Notes: generated by a model from the sequence alone, not told the origin. A stretch of DNA of 64,000 bases from Actinomyces sp. oral taxon 448 str. F0400 (GCF_000220835.1 NZ_GL985606.1:1569687-1633686); one strand, 5' to 3'. Positions 38,208 to 47,920 are shown, counted from the stretch's first letter. A program made the numbers and translations.

Positions 38208-39655
38208 CGGGGAACGCGCAGGACCCGGAGAATACGACGGGTGACGAGGGGAGCAAGGCACGTGGGCGCCCGGCCCCGCGCTACGACGCATCCGGTGGCC
38301 TGCACGGCAGAGGGAGGAGAGGCCGCCTGCGGGGACGGTCGGGCGGCCCGAGGCCGTCGCCCCCCTCGCCGCCCGTGATCGCATCCACCGCCTCCGCCCC
38401 CCGTACTCTCCTGGACACCGCCGGAGTGGGCTTCCTCGTCACCGCCTACCTGGGGCGCCTGCCTGCCGCCATGAACCAGCTCGGCCTACTTCTGGTCGTC
38501 TCGGCCTCCGGGCGAGGCCTGACGCTCGCGGGCGCCATGGTCGCCGCCGTCGGAGCGGGCACCGCGCTCGGAGCGCCGGGCATCGGCCGACTGCACGACC
38601 GTGTCGGAGCCTGGCGGGTCACCGTCTGCGCTCTCGCGGTTCAGACGGGCGCCCTGGCCGTCATTCGGTGGGCGACCGACTGCGGTGCGGCCGATGGGAT
38701 CGTCCTGGCGGCGGGGGCCGTCACGGGCATGGCCAATCCGCAGGTCGGGTCCGTGGCCCGCGCCGCCTGGTCCCACCTGGCGCGGGCGAGCGGCCAGCGG
38801 GACCGCGCCCTGAGAGTCGCCCGTCTGGGCATGGGGTGGGAGACCGCTGCCGACGAGACGAGCTTCGTCATCGGACCCGCCGCGGCGGGCGGGCTCGTCG
38901 CCCTCCTGGGCGCTCGCGGGGCCGTCGTCGCTCTGGCGGCGGTGACCCTGGCCGGCGAAGGCGTGTTCGTTCTCTGGCTGCTGGGACACCGCGAAATTGC
39001 TCGTCCGTGCGCGGATGGGCCTGGCGATCCCGCCCGCCGGGACCGCCGCGCGCGGACCGCTGCGGCATCGATGCGCCCACTGGCGCCCGTTCTGACCGTC
39101 GTCGTGTGCGTCGGCGTCGTCTTCGGCACGACCCAGACGGCCCTGACCGCCGTCCACGCCGCTCACGGCACGCCCGGCCTGACCGGCCCCGTCTACGGCT
39201 CCATGGGGCTGACCTCCGCGGCGGCCGGCCTCGTGAGCCCAGGCCTGCGGGCCGGGCGCCTGGGGAAAACCGCCGTCGGTGGACTCGCCGTTCTCCTGTG
39301 CTCCACGGCGTTGACGAGCGTGCCGCCCACCGTGCTCACCGAAATCGTCATCCTCTGCCTGGGTGCGGCAGTGGGAATGATGCTGGTGACCTGCTATTCG
39401 CGCGTGGAGGAGCTCTCTCCCGCCGACCAGGTCACCGGCGTCATGACCGTGGCATCCACGTGCAACGTTCTGGGGGTCTCGCTGGGGAGCGTGATCACCG
39501 GCGCGATCGGCGAGAACCTCCACCTGGGCAACGCGCCCGCCGCCATCGCCGGCGGATGCGTCACGGCCCTGGCCCTGGGAGAGGCGGCGGTGCGCCGCCA
39601 TGGCCGGCGCGCACGACGGCACGGCCGCTCACGGCACCCGGATCAAGACGGGTAG
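38204..39655 (+). CDS. MFS transporter, unassigned substrate
   Basis: A 483-residue protein. The first 65 residues are Arg/Gly/Pro-rich and cytoplasmic; the rest has about twelve hydrophobic helices in two halves around a basic central loop (DPARRDRRARTAAAS). The layout is that of the major facilitator superfamily; the loop GIGRLHDRVGAWRV matches MFS loop 2-3. GTG 38204 overlaps the pyrD stop, but a later start such as the one near 38374 cannot be excluded because the extension is unusual. The 3' end overlaps the convergent DUF3043 gene by 13 bases. Confidence 0.78.
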   Translation: MTGNAQDPENTTGDEGSKARGRPAPRYDASGGLHGRGRRGRLRGRSGGPRPSPPSPPVIASTASAPRTLLDTAGVGFLVTAYLGRLPAAMNQLGLLLVVSASGRGLTLAGAMVAAVGAGTALGAPGIGRLHDRVGAWRVTVCALAVQTGALAVIRWATDCGAADGIVLAAGAVTGMANPQVGSVARAAWSHLARASGQRDRALRVARLGMGWETAADETSFVIGPAAAGGLVALLGARGAVVALAAVTLAGEGVFVLWLLGHREIARPCADGPGDPARRDRRARTAAASMRPLAPVLTVVVCVGVVFGTTQTALTAVHAAHGTPGLTGPVYGSMGLTSAAAGLVSPGLRAGRLGKTAVGGLAVLLCSTALTSVPPTVLTEIVILCLGAAVGMMLVTCYSRVEELSPADQVTGVMTVASTCNVLGVSLGSVITGAIGENLHLGNAPAAIAGGCVTALALGEAAVRRHGRRARRHGRSRHPDQDG

Positions 39656-40239
39656 TGACGGCGCGCCACCTGCGGAGCGGGCTGGCGCATGCGGCGCAGG
39701 CTGAAGCACCGGGTGAGGATGTACCAGAAGATCATGCCCTGGGATCTGACCGTGTCCTGGCCGAATTTGGCGTAGAGCCTGCGGCGCACCAGCCACCAGC
39801 ACACGACGGCGTCGACGACGGCCAGGATGAGCACCGCGTACAGACCCATCATGAGCAGCAGGCCGGTCTGGGCCAGGCGCGTCTGGATGCCGAAGGCCAC
39901 GATCATGAGCACGAAGGCCAGCGGGATGAAGACCTCGCCTAGGCTGAAGCGCGCGTCCACGTAGTCGCGGATGTACCGCTTGATCGGCCCCTTGTCGCGG
40001 ACCGGAAGGTAGCGTTCGTCACCGGTCTTCATCGCCTCGCTCCGGAGCCTCCAGGCCTCGTCCCGCTTGGCGCGAGCCTCGGCCTTGGCGGCCTTGCGGT
40101 CGGTGGGGACGACCGGGTGCAGGCGGCGCGCCTCGGCGTCCTTGCGCCTGGGGGTGGCGCGGCCCTTGCCCTCGATCTTGACGGGGGCCGCGGCGGGCTC
40201 GGGATCAGGCGCAGCATCGCGCTTCTTGAACAGCTTCAC
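39643..40239 (-). CDS. DUF3043 membrane protein
   Basis: A 198-residue protein of the actinobacterial DUF3043 family. The N-terminal half is basic and soluble with conserved GKGRATPRRKDAEARRLHPV and GDERYLPVRDKGPIKRYIRD; two or three membrane helices follow (FIPLAFVLMIVAFGIQTRL, GLLLMMGLYAVLILAVVDAV). The GTG start at 40239 is preceded by TACTCT (40252-40247) with a seven-base spacer, which suggests a leaderless transcript. Function is unknown. Confidence 0.88.
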   Translation of the reverse strand: MKLFKKRDAAPDPEPAAAPVKIEGKGRATPRRKDAEARRLHPVVPTDRKAAKAEARAKRDEAWRLRSEAMKTGDERYLPVRDKGPIKRYIRDYVDARFSLGEVFIPLAFVLMIVAFGIQTRLAQTGLLLMMGLYAVLILAVVDAVVCWWLVRRRLYAKFGQDTVRSQGMIFWYILTRCFSLRRMRQPAPQVARRHYPS

Positions 40240-40246
40240 GCAGCAC

Positions 40247-40273
40247 AGAGTAGCGGCTCACTCGCGATACCCT
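40247..40273. promoter_or_regulatory. Two divergent leaderless -10 boxes
   Basis: In the 41-base gap between the DUF3043 gene and the M20 gene, TACTCT (minus strand, 40252-40247) and TACCCT (plus strand, 40268-40273) each sit seven bases before their start codon. Polymerases could not occupy both at once. Confidence 0.45.
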
Positions 40274-40280
40274 GCAATCC

Positions 40281-41681
40281 ATGATCACCGTCGACGCCGT
40301 GCGCTCCGCCGTCCATGACTCCTTCGAGTCGGTCGTCTCCGACCTGGTCGAGCTCGTCTCCATCCCGTCGGTATCCGCTTCCAGTCACGACCAGGCCCAG
40401 GTGCTCCGCAGCGCCGAGCACGTCGCCGGCCTCCTGACCGGCGCCGGTCTGAGCGCGCAGGTGCTCAGCCTCGTCGGGGCCGACGGCGTCTCCGGTCGGC
40501 CCGCCGTCCTGGCCCACCGCGACGGTCCCGCCGGGGCGCCTCGCGTGCTCCTCTACGCTCACCACGACGTCCAGCCCGTCGGCGATCCGGCCGCCTGGGC
40601 GCAGGCCGACCCCTTCGCCGCCGAGCGCCGCGGGGAGCGCCTGTTCGGCCGGGGCACCGCCGACGACGGCGCCGGCGTCATCGCTCACGTCCACGCCCTG
40701 CGCACTCTCGCCGCGCTCGGAGGAGGCGAGCTGCCGTGCTCGGTGAGCGTGTTCGTCGAGGGGGAAGAGGAGGTCGGCTCTCCCACCTTCGAGTCCTTCC
40801 TGACGGCCCACCGGGACTACTTGGACTGCGACGTCATCGTCGTCGCCGACTCCTCGAATTGGAAAGTCGGGGTTCCGGCCTTGACGACGTCGCTGCGCGG
40901 CGTTGTCAAGGCCGACGTGCGCCTGGACATCCTCGACCACGCCCTGCACTCGGGCCAGTACGGTGGCCCGATCATCGACGCCGTCACCGCCATGTGCCGG
41001 CTGATCGCCACCCTCCACGATGAGACGGGGGATGTTGCCGTTCCCGGGCTGGTCCGCCGTTCGCAGGCCTCCCCGGACGCCCCCGACTACTCCGAGGCCG
41101 ACTTCCGCGCCGACGCCGGCGTTCTGGACGGGGTCAAGTTGGCGGGCACCGGCGATCTGACCGCGCGGTTGTGGACCGGGCCCGCCCTGGCCGTCATCGG
41201 CATGGACGTCACACCGCTTCAAGTGTCCGGCAACGTCCTCGCCCCCGCCTGCACGGCCCGCCTGTCCATGCGCGTCGCCCCCGGACAGGATCCGGTCGAG
41301 GCCTTCGAGGCTCTGCGCGCCCACCTGGAGGCGCACGCTCCCTTCGGCGCCCGTGTGGCCATCACCCGGGGCGAGACCGGCCCCGCCTTCGACGGCTCCT
41401 CGGACAACCCGGTCGGCCGTGCCGCCCGCTGGGCCCTGACGACGGCCTTCGGCCACGAGTGCGTCGAGATCGGCCAGGGCGGCTCCATCCCCTTCGTCTC
41501 CACCCTCACAGAGACGTTCCCGGGCGCCCAGGTACTCGTCACCGGTATCGAGGACCCCGACACCCGCGCTCACAGCGAGGACGAATCCATGCACCTGGGC
41601 GATCTCGAGCGCATCGTCACCGGCGAGGCGCTCCTGCTGGCCCGGCTGGGCGGGACGATCCTCGACGAGGGCGATCGGTGA
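40281..41681 (+). CDS. M20-family metallopeptidase/dipeptidase
   Basis: A 466-residue zinc peptidase. Metal-site motifs are YAHHDVQPV (residues 92-100), GRGTADDGAG (123-132) and FVEGEEEVGSPTFE; the C-terminal ligand region is DTRAHSEDESM. A dimerisation domain lies between about residues 190 and 330. Members cleave dipeptides or amidated amino acids in the cytoplasm. ATG 40281 is supported by the -10 box seven bases upstream. Confidence 0.92.
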   Translation: MITVDAVRSAVHDSFESVVSDLVELVSIPSVSASSHDQAQVLRSAEHVAGLLTGAGLSAQVLSLVGADGVSGRPAVLAHRDGPAGAPRVLLYAHHDVQPVGDPAAWAQADPFAAERRGERLFGRGTADDGAGVIAHVHALRTLAALGGGELPCSVSVFVEGEEEVGSPTFESFLTAHRDYLDCDVIVVADSSNWKVGVPALTTSLRGVVKADVRLDILDHALHSGQYGGPIIDAVTAMCRLIATLHDETGDVAVPGLVRRSQASPDAPDYSEADFRADAGVLDGVKLAGTGDLTARLWTGPALAVIGMDVTPLQVSGNVLAPACTARLSMRVAPGQDPVEAFEALRAHLEAHAPFGARVAITRGETGPAFDGSSDNPVGRAARWALTTAFGHECVEIGQGGSIPFVSTLTETFPGAQVLVTGIEDPDTRAHSEDESMHLGDLERIVTGEALLLARLGGTILDEGDR

Positions 41682-41697
41682 GGGCGGCGAAGCGCTC

Positions 41698-42906
41698 GTG
41701 AGGATCCTGCTGGCGCCCGGGGGGATGTATCCCGAACCGGGCGGAGTCCCCCTCGTCGACTCGCGCACCGGCTTGGCGGCCGGCGACGTCGCGCTCGCAC
41801 TCGCGGACGGTTGGAGGATGCGCCGCCCGGGCGACGAACTGACTCTTCTACCGCTGCCCGACGGGGGCCCGGGCACGGCTCAGACCGTCGATGCCCGGCG
41901 CGTGGCGGCACGCCGCGCTCTTCAGGCGTGCAGCCCGCTCGGGCAGGTCCGCGAGGTCGATCTGCTACGCCTGCGTGAGCCGAGCGGGGCCTGGACCCGC
42001 GACGAGTACGCGCGCACGTGGCTCCTGGACGCCGCCCGGCTGACGGCCCTGCCCGCCGACGCCGAGCTGGCGGCCCGGGAGGCGCGCGAGGGCACCACCG
42101 ACGGGCTGGGGGAAGCTCTGGCCCAGGCACTGGCGCTCGTCGGCGCCCGCGACACCCTCGTCGTGGGCCTGGCGCGCTCGGCCGTCCATGACGGCGGCCG
42201 CGGGATGCTCGACGGCCTCGGCGGGCTGGAGGCGGCTCGCACGCTCATGGAAGGACGCGACGTGCTGCTCGCGCTCGCCGACGACGTCGCCCTGGGCGGC
42301 CTGGCGGGGGCCGGCCAGGCTCTGACGAGCCTCACCGCTCTGGAACCCGCCCAGGTTCAGGAGCGCGACCGCCTGGCGTGCACGGCGGCGTCGCGGGTGA
42401 TCGACCTCGTGGGCACGCCGCACCCGGGCGCGCTCGACCTGGTTGGCGACTCCCTCGCCGTCAGCGGGCGACTGTCGGTGACCTCCTGGGGAACCGGTGC
42501 GGCCGGGGGTGGCGCGGCCGTGCTGCGGGCGCTGGGCGCCCGGGCCATGCCGGGACCGCGGGTGATGGCTCATCTGCTCGGCCTGGACGAGGCGGTGGGC
42601 GAGCAGGACCTGGTCGTCACCAGCGTCGGAGAGGCCTACGGCGTGCTCGCCGATTCCGTCATCGCCGTCGTCGGAACGGCGGCGGCCTCTCTCGCGCTGC
42701 CGGCCGTGCTCGTCGCGGGACGCACTGCGATCCCGCACGGTGAACTCGCCGAGGTCGGCATCGTCAGTGCCTACGCCCTGGAGTCTGCGGGAGCGCCGCG
42801 GGATGCGACCGCCCGGCCGGTCGCCTGGAACGCCGGCGGGAGACGGGCCGTGCGCGGGCGCCTGGTCGAGATGGGTGCGAGGTTGGCCAGCTCCTGGTCG
42901 CGCTGA
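41698..42906 (+). CDS. Glycerate kinase-family protein
   Basis: A 402-residue protein of the GlxK-type glycerate kinase family. Family features visible are the N-terminal ILLAPGGMYPEPGGVPLVDS (divergent from the usual IxxAPDSFKGS), the DGGPGTAQ motif near residue 60, GLARSAVHDGGRGMLDGLGG (the SAT-NDGG block is altered) and the C-terminal region with GEQDLVVTSVGEAY. The usual catalytic Asp-containing DGQT/GKT segment is degenerate (GEAYGV), so substrate or activity may differ. GTG 41698 follows the M20 stop by 16 bases. Confidence 0.75.
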   Translation: MRILLAPGGMYPEPGGVPLVDSRTGLAAGDVALALADGWRMRRPGDELTLLPLPDGGPGTAQTVDARRVAARRALQACSPLGQVREVDLLRLREPSGAWTRDEYARTWLLDAARLTALPADAELAAREAREGTTDGLGEALAQALALVGARDTLVVGLARSAVHDGGRGMLDGLGGLEAARTLMEGRDVLLALADDVALGGLAGAGQALTSLTALEPAQVQERDRLACTAASRVIDLVGTPHPGALDLVGDSLAVSGRLSVTSWGTGAAGGGAAVLRALGARAMPGPRVMAHLLGLDEAVGEQDLVVTSVGEAYGVLADSVIAVVGTAAASLALPAVLVAGRTAIPHGELAEVGIVSAYALESAGAPRDATARPVAWNAGGRRAVRGRLVEMGARLASSWSR

Positions 42907-43042
42907 GGCGCCGGACGCTGCCGACCGATCCGGGGTCGTTGTGTCGGCCGTTCGGGCCGGGCCCCGGAGGCCGGGAACGGCGTGGTCGGGGTTCGGGAAG
43001 GCGATGCCGCCCGCCGGGCGGAGCACGGAAGGAGACCGGGCG

Positions 43043-44077
43043 TCACTCGGCGCTCGCCGATCGGGGGGCGGGCGTCGTCGACCCGCGCACGATGAGATCG
43101 GGGGCGAAGAGCATCTCCGCGTCGGGCGTCTCCTCGCCGCCGATCATGGACATGACCGTGGTCACGGCGGCTCGGCAGATGGCGGCTACGGGCTGGCGCA
43201 CGGTGGTCAGGGGCGGGTTGGTCATGGGAATAAGAGCCGTGTCGTCGTAGCCGATGATCGACAGGTCGTCCGGCACGCGCAGCCCTCGGCTCCGCGCACC
43301 GCTGATAGCGCCCAGAGCCATGATGTCAGAGCCGCAGATGATGCCCGTGCAGCCCTCATCGACGAGCCGGTCCGCGGCGGTGGCGCCGCCTTCATAGGTG
43401 TAGAGCGTCTCGAGGATCCGCAGCGGCTGGTCGGGCAGTCCGGAGCGCATGGCGTCCGCGTACCCGGCTCGCTTGCGCTGGGCCGGCACCATGCGCAGAG
43501 GACCGGTCGCCAGGCCGATGCGGCGGTGCCCCAGGCTGATGAGGTGCTCCACCGCGACGCGGGCGGCGGCGCGGTCGTCGGTGGTGAAACCGGGGACCCT
43601 GATCGTCGGGGCGTTGCCGTTGATGGTCACCAGAGGAACGCCCCGCTCGCGCAACCTCTGGTAGCGGGTCACGTCACCGCCGGTGTCGGCGTGACGACCG
43701 GAGACGAAGATGATTCCCGACACCCCGCGGTCGACGAGCATCTCGATGTACTCGTCCTCGCTGGTGCAGCCGGGGGTCTGGGTGCACAGCAGCGGGGTGC
43801 GCCCGCTGGCGGCCAGGAGCTGCTCGATCTGCTGGGCGTAGGCCGGGAAGATCGGGTTGCTCAGCTCGGGCACGACCAGACCGACCAGGCCCCGCGAGCT
43901 GCGTCGTAGGGATTCGGGGCGCTCATAGCCCAGAAGGTCGAGTGCGACCAGGACCTGCTGGCGGGTCACGTCGGCGACGTTCGACTTTCCGTTGAGCACG
44001 CGCGAGACCGTGGCGGTGGACACCCCCGCCTGGTCCGCGATGTCGGCGAGAGTGGGGCGCTGCTGCACGGTGGTCAT
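43043..44077 (-). CDS. LacI-family regulator next to a decayed maltose transporter
   Basis: A 344-residue LacI/GalR regulator. The HTH is PTLADIADQAGVSTATVSRV with the hinge LNGKSNVADVTRQQV; the effector domain carries GLVVPELSNPIFPAYAQQIE and DLSIIGYDDTALIPM. It is the 3' neighbour of the malE/F/G wreckage on the same strand, the place usually taken by a maltose regulator, so its regulon may now be only the GH13-like gene or genes elsewhere. ATG 44077 has AGGAG immediately upstream with too short a spacer; translation may be leaderless. Confidence 0.88.
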   Translation of the reverse strand: MTTVQQRPTLADIADQAGVSTATVSRVLNGKSNVADVTRQQVLVALDLLGYERPESLRRSSRGLVGLVVPELSNPIFPAYAQQIEQLLAASGRTPLLCTQTPGCTSEDEYIEMLVDRGVSGIIFVSGRHADTGGDVTRYQRLRERGVPLVTINGNAPTIRVPGFTTDDRAAARVAVEHLISLGHRRIGLATGPLRMVPAQRKRAGYADAMRSGLPDQPLRILETLYTYEGGATAADRLVDEGCTGIICGSDIMALGAISGARSRGLRVPDDLSIIGYDDTALIPMTNPPLTTVRQPVAAICRAAVTTVMSMIGGEETPDAEMLFAPDLIVRGSTTPAPRSASAE

Positions 44078-44259
44078 CTCCTAGGTGTCGGTCCGGGCGG
44101 CTGTGCACCGGCGCACCCGGGTCGGCGCGGACGCGACGTGCCGCGGCACGGCACGTCCGCGCCGGTGTCCACTTCATGACCGTACCGGTCGCGGACGACG
44201 CGGTCCACCGGCCCGGGGCGCGGCGGCGGGCACCGGTGAAGGGGAGGACGACGTCCGAT

Positions 44260-44962
44260 CAGCCCTATCAGTCAGGAAGGTCGAACCCAGGATGAACTCG
44301 GAGATCACGCCCGCGAGGGCCAGCAGGAAAGTCGTGGCAATAATCGGCCTGAGTGTGGACAGCAGGACGATACGGGGAACCGCCAGTGGGTGAACCGTTC
44401 CTCTAATGGCCTCTTCGACGTCGGCGGGGATCAATTGGAGGGCATCGGTGCACACGATGAACATGTAGAGGAAGCCCATCCACAGGTTGGTCAGCAACAC
44501 CACGACCTTTGCTCAGGGGGGTGCCGCGCCAGTTGATGTGCAGATGCAGTATCTCATTGACCGACCCGTAGTCGCGATTGTAAAAATTTGCCGCACGGAC
44601 CAGGTATCCGCCTGCTGAGGAGTAGAAGGGCTGCATGAAGTAGCCGTTGCCGGTCTGTCCCACGGGTAGGCCGGGACCTGCTCGGCGCCGGCGGTCCCGC
44701 GCGCCTGGATCAGCTCTTCGACGGTTGCGGGGGAGGCCGTGCCGGTTAGCACTTTATTGGTGTAGAGCCTTCTTCTCATCGGCCCAGATCAGCAGGTCGG
44801 CATTGGCGTTGCGGACGACTGACTCGCCCAGTCCTCGTCCCCTGCGGAGGATGAGGACTGGGAGGCGGCGGAGCCTGAGCCGTTGGAGCTGCAGACCGCT
44901 GCGGCTGCCGAAGTGGTGGTGAAAGCGGTGAGAGACAGAAAAGACCGGAGATTGACAGTCAC
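44260..44962 (-). pseudogene. Wreckage of a maltose-type ABC importer (malE-malF-malG)
   Basis: Minus-strand pieces in successive frames. From GTG 44962 comes a lipoprotein signal with lipobox AAVC and a Ser-rich linker; after a frameshift LLIWADEKKAL, the mature start of MalE; after a deletion LYTNKVLTGTASPATVEELI; after another shift GYFMQPFYSSAGGYLV; then a jump into MalF (NLWMGFLYMFIVCTDALQLI, PADVEEAI), and finally MalG-like RPIIATTFLLALAGVISEF. Three genes have collapsed into about 700 bases. The flanking 44963-45202 and 44078-44259 contain no other gene. Confidence 0.8.
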
Positions 44963-45202
44963 CGTGATTCTGCTTCGAATCTGAAAGAGAGGAGGAGACC
45001 CGTTGTGAAACACGGGTAACGCATACATACAACAATTACGAACGTTGACTGCGGGCGCCGATGAAAGAACGGACTCGGACGCGCCGGCGGCGGAGGTGCA
45101 GATGGGGGCGAACAACTTAGAGGGAACGGCACGTTGTCCGGATGCGGGCGGGTCGGTCGATCGCGGGGAAGAGACGGGGATGGAGAGGGGGCGGTGTCGG
45201 GC

Positions 45203-46429
45203 TCAGGCGACGGTCGAGGCCTGAAGCCAGACCGTCGTCGTGGGCGGGACGAGCAGGTGCCCGCCCTCCTGACGCAGGATCGCGGAGGCCAGGAGGACCT
45301 GGGCCTGTTCGGGCAGCACCACGTCGTTCGCGGAAGTGTTGACCAGCACCAGGATATCGCGGGTCAGGAAGGTCAGGACACCCGGCGGGCACCAGTCGAG
45401 ACCGACGACGAAGGCGAAGGGCCCGGTCGACAGGGCGTGCTCCCGTCGGACGTAGGTGGCCCGGCGCACCGTGGCCAGAGGGGAGCCGAACCGGTCACCC
45501 TGCTCGGCCGAGCGCTCATTGATCAACCTGGCGAGATCCTGCGTGTCACTTGGCTTGTCCTTGTCGGGGAGATTGATCTCATCCCCCTGGCGCAGATAGA
45601 CCGCCCCGGGCAGGGAGAGTGTGAGCGCCTGCAGTGCCAATGAGCGGCGAACGCGCTCCTCATCGCTCGTCTCGAACCAGCGACGCCCGTCACCGGGATC
45701 GGTGTGCTCCATGAGCCGGTAGCTGGGCAGGTAGCGCCACACGGGCGGAGCGCCGAACCGATCGTGCTCGTCGAGGGAGTGCGTGATGTGACGGGTCAGA
45801 GAATCCGCATCCCAACAGGCGAGCATGAGTGCGTCATCGCGCAGGTGGTGCAGCCAGTCGTCCTCCAGGTGGTGGCGCAGCGCCTCGGGATAGACGGCCG
45901 AGACGTCGGCTCCGATCAGGCCCTCGTCGACGTGCTCGGCCACGAGGGCCTGAAGGATGGCGAAGTAGTCGCTGAGCCGGTTCAGGTCGGTTTGCCGATC
46001 GACCTCCGGCGGCACGATGGTGCCCAGATCGACGCCGTCGGCGCCCTCGGCCAGGAAGGCGGCCGCGCGCTCCAGAAGTCTTTTCTCACCGCGCTCCTGA
46101 CCGGTGAAGATCGGATTGGCATCGCCGGCGTGCATCCCGGTGACCGGCCCCAGCGCCCCCGAGATCCTGGTGATCACGCGCAGGTCGAGCTCGTGGGCCC
46201 GCTGCGCGAAGGAACGGAACGAGGACAGGTCCCCGCGGGTGGGGACCTGGGAGGGGCGCACGAGGATGACGTTGAACCCGAGCGAGCTGATGTGGTCCAG
46301 GATACTGTGAGCCGCGTCGAGATCGGCGGCGCCGACCTCGCTGGAGCCGATCTCGTAGACGAGCCCGTCCCTCCACCATTCCAGTGGCCCGTTGTAAACG
46401 CGGTGGACGAGCGTCGTCGTGGTAGTCAC
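45203..46429 (-). CDS. GH13-fold protein with altered active site
   Basis: A 408-residue protein with the outline of an alpha-glucosidase: WWRDGLVYEI at 18-27, HISSLGFNVILVRPS (the usual GH13 strand 2 region), GADGVDLG (129-136, Asp134 in the nucleophile position) and LSLPGAVYLRQGDEINLPD near residue 280. The acid/base region reads LIGADV (171-176) with Ala instead of Glu, and the NHD motif region reads YLPSYRLMEH, so two of three catalytic residues appear lost. It is also about 150 residues shorter than oligo-1,6-glucosidases. It may be a pseudoenzyme, a sugar sensor or a gene starting to decay next to the broken malEFG genes. The frame itself is intact. Confidence 0.72.
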   Translation of the reverse strand: MTTTTTLVHRVYNGPLEWWRDGLVYEIGSSEVGAADLDAAHSILDHISSLGFNVILVRPSQVPTRGDLSSFRSFAQRAHELDLRVITRISGALGPVTGMHAGDANPIFTGQERGEKRLLERAAAFLAEGADGVDLGTIVPPEVDRQTDLNRLSDYFAILQALVAEHVDEGLIGADVSAVYPEALRHHLEDDWLHHLRDDALMLACWDADSLTRHITHSLDEHDRFGAPPVWRYLPSYRLMEHTDPGDGRRWFETSDEERVRRSLALQALTLSLPGAVYLRQGDEINLPDKDKPSDTQDLARLINERSAEQGDRFGSPLATVRRATYVRREHALSTGPFAFVVGLDWCPPGVLTFLTRDILVLVNTSANDVVLPEQAQVLLASAILRQEGGHLLVPPTTTVWLQASTVA

Positions 46430-46552
46430 GGCTGCTTGCTCCCTTCCGCCGGGTCGGGCCCGGACAATCGGTTCGCGCGCACGCCACCCGTGTTCTTACG
46501 GGTGAACAGGACAATCGCACACGTGCGTCGTCATCCTAACGCGTTGTTGCGA

Positions 46553-46558
46553 TACCTT
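46553..46558 (+). promoter_or_regulatory. -10 box for leaderless dgt (TACCTT)
   Basis: TACCTT ends six bases before ATG 46565, without a Shine-Dalgarno. It lies in the 135-base divergent gap with the GH13-like gene. Confidence 0.45.
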
Positions 46559-46564
46559 GTGACC

Positions 46565-47920
46565 ATGTCCAACCACCAGGCGCCGGTTCGCGGTTTCGAC
46601 TCTGGTGATGTCGGCGACGCCCTCGGGCCCGCGAGCGGGAGGTGCGGCGGACCGGACGAGTACGGACGCTACGGGCGTGCGGACGTCGCCCGTTTCATGC
46701 CCGAACCCGCGAAGAATCCTCAGCGCACCCCCTTCGAACGCGATCGGGCTCGCGTCCTCCACTCCTCCGCTCTGCGGCGTCTTGGCGCCAAGACGCAGGT
46801 TCTGGGGCCTTCCAGCGATGACTTCGCGCGCACCCGTCTGACCCACTCCCTGGAGGTCGCCCAGGTGGGGCGCGCACTCGGACAGGCCCTGGGCTGCGAC
46901 CCCGACGTCGTCGACACCGCTTGCCTGTCCCACGACCTGGGGCACCCGCCCTACGGGCACAATGGTGAGAAGGCTCTCGATATCATCGCCCAGTCCGTCG
47001 GCGGCTTCGAAGGCAACGCCCAGACTTTTCGCATCCTGACCCGTCTGGAGCCCAAGACTCTGGACTGCTCGGGACGGTCCGTGGGCGTCAACCTCACGCG
47101 CGCCAGCCTGGACGCCGTCGCCAAGTACCCGTGGGCCCGGGGTGAGGGGCCGGGCGGTCCGCAGGGCCGCAGCGCACGCAAGTACTGCTGCTACGAGGCC
47201 GACCGGGAGATCTTCGACTGGATGCGTCAGGGCGCCCCCGGCGGGCGCCGTTGCCTGGAAGCTCAGGTCATGGACCTGGCCGACGACGTCGGCTACTCGG
47301 TCCACGACGTCGAGGATGCCATCGCCCTGTTCCGCATGGATCCCGCCCGGCTGCGCGAGGACGGCGAGGTCGCCTCCATCATCGAGGACGCCCGCGCCTG
47401 GTACGGCGCCGACATCGACCCGGGTCGACTCGGTGCGGCGTGGGAGCGACTGGTCCGCCTGCCCAGCTGGATACCGTCCTATTGCGGTGCGCTTGCGGAC
47501 GCCGCCGCACTGAAGAACCTGACCAGCCAGCTCATTGGCCGCTTCGTCTCCGCCGTCGCCGCGGCTACCCGCGACGTGTTCGGCTCCGGCGCCCTGACCC
47601 GCTACGGCGCCGACCTGATCATCCCCGACGAGACCGCGGCCGAGATCCTGGTCCTCAAGGGCGCCGCGGTGCACTACGTCATGGCCCCGCGTGAGCATGA
47701 GCCGGTCTACCTGCGTCAGCGCACCGAACTGTTCGACCTGGCTGACATTCTGCTGTCGAGCGGGAGCGGGCACCTCGAGCCGATCTTCGCCGCGGCCTGG
47801 CGCCGGGCCGGTGACGAGGCGGGGCGCACCCGCGCGGTCGTCGACCAGATCGCCTCGTTGACGGACACCTCGGCGCGCGCCTGGCACGCGCGCCTGTGCG
47901 GCCTGCTCTCGCGAGTCTGA
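46565..47920 (+). CDS. dgt: dGTP triphosphohydrolase (HD domain)
   Basis: A 451-residue HD-family dNTPase that converts dGTP to deoxyguanosine and triphosphate. The metal site is His94 (RLTHSLEVAQ), His123-Asp124 (LSHDLGHPPYGHNGE) and a later Asp in VMDLADDVGYSVHDVEDA. The N-terminal FERDRARVLHSSALRRLGAK block is standard. Linkage to dnaG downstream repeats the dgt-dnaG pair of mycobacteria (Rv2344c-Rv2343c). Confidence 0.94.
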   Translation: MSNHQAPVRGFDSGDVGDALGPASGRCGGPDEYGRYGRADVARFMPEPAKNPQRTPFERDRARVLHSSALRRLGAKTQVLGPSSDDFARTRLTHSLEVAQVGRALGQALGCDPDVVDTACLSHDLGHPPYGHNGEKALDIIAQSVGGFEGNAQTFRILTRLEPKTLDCSGRSVGVNLTRASLDAVAKYPWARGEGPGGPQGRSARKYCCYEADREIFDWMRQGAPGGRRCLEAQVMDLADDVGYSVHDVEDAIALFRMDPARLREDGEVASIIEDARAWYGADIDPGRLGAAWERLVRLPSWIPSYCGALADAAALKNLTSQLIGRFVSAVAAATRDVFGSGALTRYGADLIIPDETAAEILVLKGAAVHYVMAPREHEPVYLRQRTELFDLADILLSSGSGHLEPIFAAAWRRAGDEAGRTRAVVDQIASLTDTSARAWHARLCGLLSRV

